The notes below the pieces were generated by a model. That model had not been told where the DNA came from, made no database searches, and saw only the letters and a program-made list of their open reading frames with translations. Shown piece by piece: positions 58,817-64,000 of a stretch of DNA of 64,000 bases (its first letter is position 1; every line of letters starts with the position of its first letter). Position numbers and translations under genes: made by a program. The stretch comes from Rhodoferax antarcticus ANT.BR (GTDB taxonomy: Bacteria; Pseudomonadota; Gammaproteobacteria; Burkholderiales; Burkholderiaceae_C): positions 124,001 to 188,000 of the forward strand of contig NZ_MSYM01000011.1 of assembly GCF_001938565.1 (NCBI RefSeq), read 5' to 3'.

Positions 58817-60595
58817 ATGAAACATTTGAAAATCTCCACCCGCCTGTTCCTCGGCTTTGGGGTCATTACGCTGGCTTTTTTGGTGCTCTCAGCCGTCACC
58901 GCGTGGCGCATGCAGCAGGTGTCGCAAGCCACAGCGCAGATGGAAACCGAGATGGTGCTGCTGGATCTGGCAGAAAAATGGCAGGCCGACGTTCGCCAAA
59001 ACTCCGCGCGTTCTTTGGCTGCGGCCTATTCACCGGGGCCAGCCATGTTTGAGTTTTTCAAAGCTGACATGGCTGCCACCAGCGCCCAGACCACGGTGAC
59101 GCAGAAGAAATTCCTGGAATTGAGCCAAGACGAGGCCGCGCTCAAGAAAGCCCAAGCGGTAGGAGACGTTCGCAAGACCTGGCTGGAGATACGCGAGCAG
59201 GCCAACGCCTTGAAAGCGACGGGTGATGAAGCAGCAACCCAAGCGCTGGTGCGTGACAAGTTCGTGCCCGCCACGGCGGATTACATCCGCGTGACCCAAT
59301 CGCTGGTGGACGGTCAGCTCACCAGCGTCCGTGACACCCGCAAAGGCATTGAAGCCCTTTTCAATCAGATCTATCTGGTCGGCAGCGCGTTACTGGCGCT
59401 GTGTATCGGCATTGCGATTTTTGCCAGCTGGAGCATTTCCAGGGGCATTGCCAAAGGCATTGACATGGCAAGCACCGCCGCACAGCGCATTGGGGAAGGT
59501 GATTTGAGCCAAAACCTGCCGCAAGACGGCAAGGATGAAATTGGCCATCTGATGCAAGCGCTGGCCAAAATGCAAGCCAGCTTGGCAAATGTCGTGCACG
59601 ACGTTCGCCAGGGCAGTGAGAGCGTTTCCACCGCCAGTGCTGAGATCGCCCAAGGCAACCAGGACTTGTCCAGCCGGACCGAGTCACAGGCCAGTGCGCT
59701 CGAGGAAACCGCCGCCAGCATGGAAGAGCTCTCGTCCACCGTCAAACAAAACGCCGACAACGCCCGCCAGGCCAACCAGCTGGCGGTGAGCGCCAGCCAG
59801 GTGGCCGAGCAAGGTGGCGCGGTGGTGGCGGAAGTGGTGGACACCATGCGCGGCATCAACGAAGCCAGCCGCAAGATTGCCGACATCATCAGTGTGATTG
59901 ACGGCATTGCGTTTCAGACCAACATCCTGGCCCTGAACGCGGCGGTGGAAGCGGCGCGCGCCGGTGAGCAGGGCCGTGGTTTCGCGGTGGTCGCCAGTGA
60001 AGTGCGTTCGCTGGCCGGGCGCAGCGCAGAGGCGGCCAAGGAAATCAAGGCGCTGATCAACGCCAGCGTGGAGCGTGTGGAAACCGGCAGCGCGCTAGTG
60101 GACAAGGCCGGGGTCACCATGGCTGACGTGGTGACCTCCATCAAACGCGTCACCGACATCATGGGTGAGATCAGTGCTGCCAGCACCGAGCAAAGCCTTG
60201 GCGTGGGTCAGGTGGGTGAGGCCGTCATCCAGATGGACCAAGTCACCCAGCAAAACGCTGCGCTGGTGGAAGAAATGGCTGCTGCTGCGAGCAGCCTGAG
60301 ATCTCAAGCGCAGGCGTTGGTGCAAACCGTGGCCGTGTTCAAGCTCGGCGCGGGTGACCACAGCAGCGCCAGCCCCTTGCCCCCAGCCGCCGTGCGGGCG
60401 CATCCGCCCAAAGCGATGGCGTTCAAAGGTGTTGACCGGCGCGCAGGCGGCGTGCCCAAAGGGGCGGCTGCGCGCGGTGCTGCGCCTGCGCAGCCTCGGC
60501 CAGCGAAGGCTGCGGCGGTTCCCTTGGCGGCGCCAGTTGCCAAAGCACCCGTGCCCGCCAGCGGCACTTCTGACGCGGATTGGGAGACCTTCTGA
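58817..60595 (+). CDS. Methyl-accepting chemotaxis protein (copy 1)
   Basis: 592 residues from [22 protein letters not shown]1 about 12-32, periplasmic four-helix (4HB-type) sensor to about 185, TM2 about 190-210, HAMP 212-265, then a long cytoplasmic signalling coiled coil with the tip [20 protein letters not shown] and [17 protein letters not shown]. The C-terminus ends DWETF, the tether for CheR/CheB, after a Pro/Ala-rich linker. Ligand unknown. No che gene is adjacent. Confidence 0.93.
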   Translation: MKHLKISTRLFLGFGVITLAFLVLSAVTAWRMQQVSQATAQMETEMVLLDLAEKWQADVRQNSARSLAAAYSPGPAMFEFFKADMAATSAQTTVTQKKFLELSQDEAALKKAQAVGDVRKTWLEIREQANALKATGDEAATQALVRDKFVPATADYIRVTQSLVDGQLTSVRDTRKGIEALFNQIYLVGSALLALCIGIAIFASWSISRGIAKGIDMASTAAQRIGEGDLSQNLPQDGKDEIGHLMQALAKMQASLANVVHDVRQGSESVSTASAEIAQGNQDLSSRTESQASALEETAASMEELSSTVKQNADNARQANQLAVSASQVAEQGGAVVAEVVDTMRGINEASRKIADIISVIDGIAFQTNILALNAAVEAARAGEQGRGFAVVASEVRSLAGRSAEAAKEIKALINASVERVETGSALVDKAGVTMADVVTSIKRVTDIMGEISAASTEQSLGVGQVGEAVIQMDQVTQQNAALVEEMAAAASSLRSQAQALVQTVAVFKLGAGDHSSASPLPPAAVRAHPPKAMAFKGVDRRAGGVPKGAAARGAAPAQPRPAKAAAVPLAAPVAKAPVPASGTSDADWETF

Positions 60596-60679
60596 TAGTC
60601 GGCTTTCCCGGTATAAATCTGCGGCTCGCCTCAAGTGCCGGGGCGTAGAATTTGACGCTGTTTAGAAGGAGATTGCCCC

Positions 60680-62470
60680 ATGAAGTTCAGCTCCCGCATT
60701 GCCGCTTTTGGCATCATTCCTTCGGTCATTTTCATCGTTGCGCTGGTTGCAAGTATTGGCGCCTTGATCAATGCGCAGCGCGAGTTTGACCGCTATATCC
60801 GCACCGAGCAAGCGGTGGAGCAGTCGCTCTCTGACATGTATGCCCAGGGCCTGCAGATGGGTCAGGCCATGCGCAACATCTTGCTCGACCCGCAAAACCC
60901 CAAGGCCTTTGACAATCTGAAAACGGCTCAGGCCGACTACGACAAGGCTTTTGCCCGTGCCCAGCAAGCTGCCAAGGGTGGTGAGCTTGACGCCGCCTTG
61001 ACCAAGCTGCCTGCCCTGCGCGCCACGCAGCAGCAGGCGCAAGAGAAAGTGCTGGCGCTGGTGGCTGCCAGCGCCGATGCCAAAGAGGTCATCAATACAG
61101 AGGAAACCCCGGCTTGGCGCGCGCTCAAGGCGGAGTTGCTCAAGCAGGGTCAGGCGGCGTCCAAGACTTCGCAGGACACCTACCAGGACTTCACCCGCTC
61201 GATCAGTCTGGCGGTGACCGTCTCCGGCACTCTGGCACTGCTGGCGGTATTGATCACGCTGGTGCTGAGCCTGCGCATGCGCGCCACCTTGCGTCGTGAG
61301 CTGGGCGGCGACCCGGCGGACGCGCGAAGCGCCCTGCACGCTATTGCCAAGGGTGACCTCGCGGTCAGCCTGCCGAACCAAGGCGGCGCCGACAGCCTGA
61401 TGGGTGTGATGGCCGAGATGGATGCCGCGCTGAAAAAGCTGGTGACCGACGTGCGCGACTCTGCCGAGGGCATTGCCACCGCCAGCGCCGAGATCGCCCA
61501 GGGCAACCACGATTTGAGCAGCCGTACTGAGAGTCAGGCCGCTGCGCTAGAGCAAACCTCTGCCAGCATGGAGCAACTCAGTGACACGGTGAAGCAAAAC
61601 GCTGAAAACGCCCGCCAGGCCAATCAACTCGCGCTGAATGCCAGCAGCGTGGCGGTGCAGGGTGGCGCGGTGGTGTCGCAAGTGGTGGACACCATGCGCG
61701 GCATCAACGATGCGTCGCGCAAGATTGCCGACATCATCAGTGTCATTGACGGTATTGCTTTTCAGACCAACATCCTGGCCTTGAACGCTGCCGTGGAAGC
61801 TGCCCGTGCGGGTGAGCAGGGCCGTGGTTTTGCGGTGGTGGCCAGCGAGGTGCGCTCTTTGGCCGGACGCAGCGCTGATGCAGCCAAAGAGATCAAGACG
61901 CTGATCAGCGCGAGCGTGGAGCGGGTGGAGCAGGGCAGTGCGCTGGTGGACCAGGCAGGCAGCACCATGCAAGACGTGGTGACCTCGATCAAACGCGTGA
62001 CCGACATCATGGGCGAAATCAGCGCCGCCAGCACCGAGCAAAGCCAGGGCGTGAGCCAAGTGGGTGAGGCGGTCTCGCAGATGGACGAAGTGACCCAGCA
62101 AAACGCTGCGCTGGTGGAGCAAATGGCCGCCGCCGCCAGCAGCTTGAAGGTTCAGGCGCAAGAACTGGTGCAAACCGTGGCGGTGTTCAAGCTGGGTAAC
62201 GCCAGCAGCGCAGGCCCGTCTGGCGTGGGCGGTTCGGGTGCGGGTTTGTCGGTGGCGCGATCGCGTGCCCACCCGGCCCGACCCAGCACTTTCAGCGGTG
62301 TTGACCGCCGAGCAGTGGGCGTGCCTCAAGGGGCTGCCGCGCGCGGTCGCGTCAAGCCACAGGGCCAGGCTTTGCCAGCCGCGCCTACCACGCCGCCTGT
62401 CAAAGCCCCTGCGCTGCCGACTCCGGCGGCGGCCACCGGTACCAGTGATGCGGACTGGGAAACCTTTTAA
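60680..62470 (+). CDS. Methyl-accepting chemotaxis protein (copy 2)
   Basis: 596 residues, 84 bp after copy 1, with AGAAGGAG-type ribosome site. Same architecture: TM1 10-32, periplasmic part to about 170, TM2, HAMP and an almost identical signalling domain, Pro/Ala linker and DWETF tail. The periplasmic sensors differ strongly between the two copies, so they arose by duplication and diverged in ligand. Ligand unknown. Confidence 0.93.
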   Translation: MKFSSRIAAFGIIPSVIFIVALVASIGALINAQREFDRYIRTEQAVEQSLSDMYAQGLQMGQAMRNILLDPQNPKAFDNLKTAQADYDKAFARAQQAAKGGELDAALTKLPALRATQQQAQEKVLALVAASADAKEVINTEETPAWRALKAELLKQGQAASKTSQDTYQDFTRSISLAVTVSGTLALLAVLITLVLSLRMRATLRRELGGDPADARSALHAIAKGDLAVSLPNQGGADSLMGVMAEMDAALKKLVTDVRDSAEGIATASAEIAQGNHDLSSRTESQAAALEQTSASMEQLSDTVKQNAENARQANQLALNASSVAVQGGAVVSQVVDTMRGINDASRKIADIISVIDGIAFQTNILALNAAVEAARAGEQGRGFAVVASEVRSLAGRSADAAKEIKTLISASVERVEQGSALVDQAGSTMQDVVTSIKRVTDIMGEISAASTEQSQGVSQVGEAVSQMDEVTQQNAALVEQMAAAASSLKVQAQELVQTVAVFKLGNASSAGPSGVGGSGAGLSVARSRAHPARPSTFSGVDRRAVGVPQGAAARGRVKPQGQALPAAPTTPPVKAPALPTPAAATGTSDADWETF

Positions 62471-62480
62471 AATGCTGCGT

Positions 62481-62528
62481 TATTTATAGCTGCTGGCGCT
62501 TATTGAATAAGGGCTAGAGGCTGTTTTG
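62481..62528 (-). repeat. Dispersed stem-loop repeat copy between the second chemoreceptor and recQ
   Basis: On the minus strand aacagcctctagcccttatt followed by caataagcgccagcagctat. One of the best copies and a good consensus guide: CTAGCCCTTATT pairs with AATAAGCGC. It could act as a terminator for both convergent genes. Confidence 0.75.
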
Positions 62529-62537
62529 GCCTATAAA

Positions 62538-64000
62538 TTAGGGGCTGAGCGCGCCCTCAATCACTTCCAGCACCGCATCACCATAGGCTTCGAGCTTGCG
62601 CACTCCCAGGCCACTGATGCCTTGCAACTCCAGCCGCGACTGTGGTGCGGTCTGGGCGATGGCCACCAGTGTCGCATCGTGAAAAATCACATAGGCGGGC
62701 AGGTTGTGCTCCCGGGCCACCTCGGCGCGCCAAGCTTTCAGCGCGGCAAAACGCTGCTGCTCGGCCGCATCCAGCACGGCAGCCACCTTGGGCGCGGGCA
62801 CCTGGCTGGTGCGCCGGGTTTTGCGCGCAGCGGCTTTGGGTTGCGTCACGCGCAGGGTGATGGGCACCGCGCCTTTGAGCACCGCACGCGACACCTCGGT
62901 GAGCGCCAGCGTGTTGAAGGCCTGCGCATCCACCGCTACCGCGCCAATCGCCAGTAACTGACGCAGTACGGCGCGCCATTGGGTCTCCGACAAATCGGCA
63001 CCAATGCCAAAAGTGCTCAGGGCCTGGTGCCCGCGCTGGGCGACCTTCTCGGTGACCTTGCCGCGCAGGATGTCGACGATGTGACCGGCGCCAAAACCGA
63101 AACCGCTCATCTGCTGCACCCGGTAAACGGTGGACAGCAGCTTGCGTGCGGCGTCAGTGGCGTCCCAGACATCCGGGCTTTGCAGACAGTTGTCGCAATT
63201 ACCGCATTCCGTGCTGGCTTCATCAAAGTAGCGCAGCAGGCGCACGCGGCGGCAGTCGGTGGCCTCACTCAGGCCCAAGAGCGCGTCGAGCTTGCCGCGC
63301 AGGCCTTGTTTGAAGGCTTCTTCGGCGGGGCTCTCATCAATCATGCGGCGCTGGTTCACCACGTCTTGCAGGCCGTAACACATCCAGGCGTCGGCTGGCT
63401 CGCCGTCGCGCCCGGCGCGGCCGGTTTCCTGGTAATAGCCTTCAATGTTTTTAGGCATATCCAAATGCGCCACAAAGCGCACGTCGGGCTTGTCGATACC
63501 CATGCCAAAGGCGATGGTCGCCACCATCACAATGCCTTCGCTGCGCAAAAATTGGTCCTGGTTGGCCTGGCGCACTTTCACGTCTAACCCGGCGTGGTAG
63601 GGCAGGGCGGCAATGCCGTTGTCGCACAGCAGGTCGGCGGTGTCTTCGACCTTTTTGCGCGACTGGCAATACACCACACCGGCATCGCCCATGTGCTCGT
63701 CCTGGATGAAGCGCAGCAGTTGCTGGGTGGCTTCACGCTTTTCAACAATCGTGTAGCGGATGTTGGGCCGGTCGAAACTGCTGATGAACAGGCGCGCTTC
63801 CTGCAGTTGCAGGCGCTCAATAATGTCGGCGCGCGTCAGCGCGTCGGCGGTGGCGGTTAGCGCTACCCGCGGCACGCTGGGGTAGCGCTCATGCAGCAAG
63901 GTCAGCGCGCGGTATTCAGGCCGGAAATCATGGCCCCACTGGCTAACGCAATGCACCTCGTCAATGGCAAACAGGCTTAACAGCCCGCGTTCGAGTAACG
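62538..64000 (-). CDS. recQ: ATP-dependent DNA helicase RecQ (partial, N-terminus outside the window)
   Basis: The visible 487 residues start within the DEVHC box (motif II) and run to the stop. Motif [57 protein letters not shown], zinc-binding [20 protein letters not shown] with CDNC, winged helix, and HRDC domain near the end ([20 protein letters not shown]). 3'-5' helicase of recombination and repair. About the first 150 residues lie beyond the right edge. Confidence 0.94.
   Translation of the reverse strand, partial: LLERGLLSLFAIDEVHCVSQWGHDFRPEYRALTLLHERYPSVPRVALTATADALTRADIIERLQLQEARLFISSFDRPNIRYTIVEKREATQQLLRFIQDEHMGDAGVVYCQSRKKVEDTADLLCDNGIAALPYHAGLDVKVRQANQDQFLRSEGIVMVATIAFGMGIDKPDVRFVAHLDMPKNIEGYYQETGRAGRDGEPADAWMCYGLQDVVNQRRMIDESPAEEAFKQGLRGKLDALLGLSEATDCRRVRLLRYFDEASTECGNCDNCLQSPDVWDATDAARKLLSTVYRVQQMSGFGFGAGHIVDILRGKVTEKVAQRGHQALSTFGIGADLSETQWRAVLRQLLAIGAVAVDAQAFNTLALTEVSRAVLKGAVPITLRVTQPKAAARKTRRTSQVPAPKVAAVLDAAEQQRFAALKAWRAEVAREHNLPAYVIFHDATLVAIAQTAPQSRLELQGISGLGVRKLEAYGDAVLEVIEGALSP

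Overview
The window is a piece of a Burkholderiales chromosome, most likely family Comamonadaceae and Rhodoferax-like. This is inferred from gene content (tRNA-Tyr/Gly/Thr-tuf-tRNA-Trp-secE-nusG-rplKAJL-rpoBC, a MetH lacking the homocysteine domain behind an SAH riboswitch, an NtrY/short NtrX pair, LplT next to Alr) and from a dispersed stem-loop repeat of the type (C)TAGCCCTTAT..ATAAGCGC..AGTAGCTAT. No 16S rRNA is present, so the genus is an inference.

Layout. 1-12.8 kb: the end of a partial gene, alr, lplT, a 79-bp tandem repeat array, gpx, aroG, a PRC-barrel protein, glcF-glcE, a hemerythrin, an SMP-30 hydrolase, and glnK-amtB behind a sigma54/NtrC promoter. 12.8-23.8 kb: comM, cut after codon 32 by a 9.4-kb integrated element flanked by an 8-bp shared core. 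23.8-30.9 kb: a ynjBCDF-type ABC transporter operon and metH with its riboswitch. 31.0-32.5 kb: degraded islands at tRNA-Phe carrying a toxin-antitoxin pair and a DUF5710 protein. 32.6-37.5 kb: ntrX-like, ntrY, a DUF4390 protein and rsmB. 37.6-51.5 kb: the large transcription/translation cluster on the minus strand. 51.6-58.5 kb: ung and a trp cluster (trpE, trpG, ltaE, LysE-family exporter, trpD, a 51-residue membrane protein, trpC). 58.8-62.5 kb: two tandem chemoreceptors. 62.5 kb to the end: partial recQ.

The most unusual region is the comM element. It carries a serine recombinase at its right edge, an HUH replication endonuclease with two tyrosines, a KfrA-like DNA-binding coiled-coil protein with operator-like repeats, a small protein whose ribosome binding site lies in a nested hairpin, and a C5 methyltransferase/restriction endonuclease pair. 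At its left end, about 1 kb has no plausible gene but holds many hairpins that make sense only on the minus strand (GNRA and UUCG tetraloops, G-U pairs that would be A-C on the other strand), closed by a minus-strand intrinsic terminator. Four of these hairpins have the same hexaloop UUGGCG, and at least one upstream hairpin has the complementary loop CGCCA. I read this as a large structured non-coding RNA, perhaps held together or multimerised by loop-loop contacts, comparable in style to the ornate RNAs of phages and mobile elements (GOLLD, ROOL). I cannot assign it to a known family.

The element seems to encode its own integration, replication initiation, segregation or regulation, and restriction-modification, but no conjugation or capsid genes. 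It resembles an integrative plasmid or satellite. Its presence should inactivate ComM, a helicase for natural transformation; precise excision would restore the gene.
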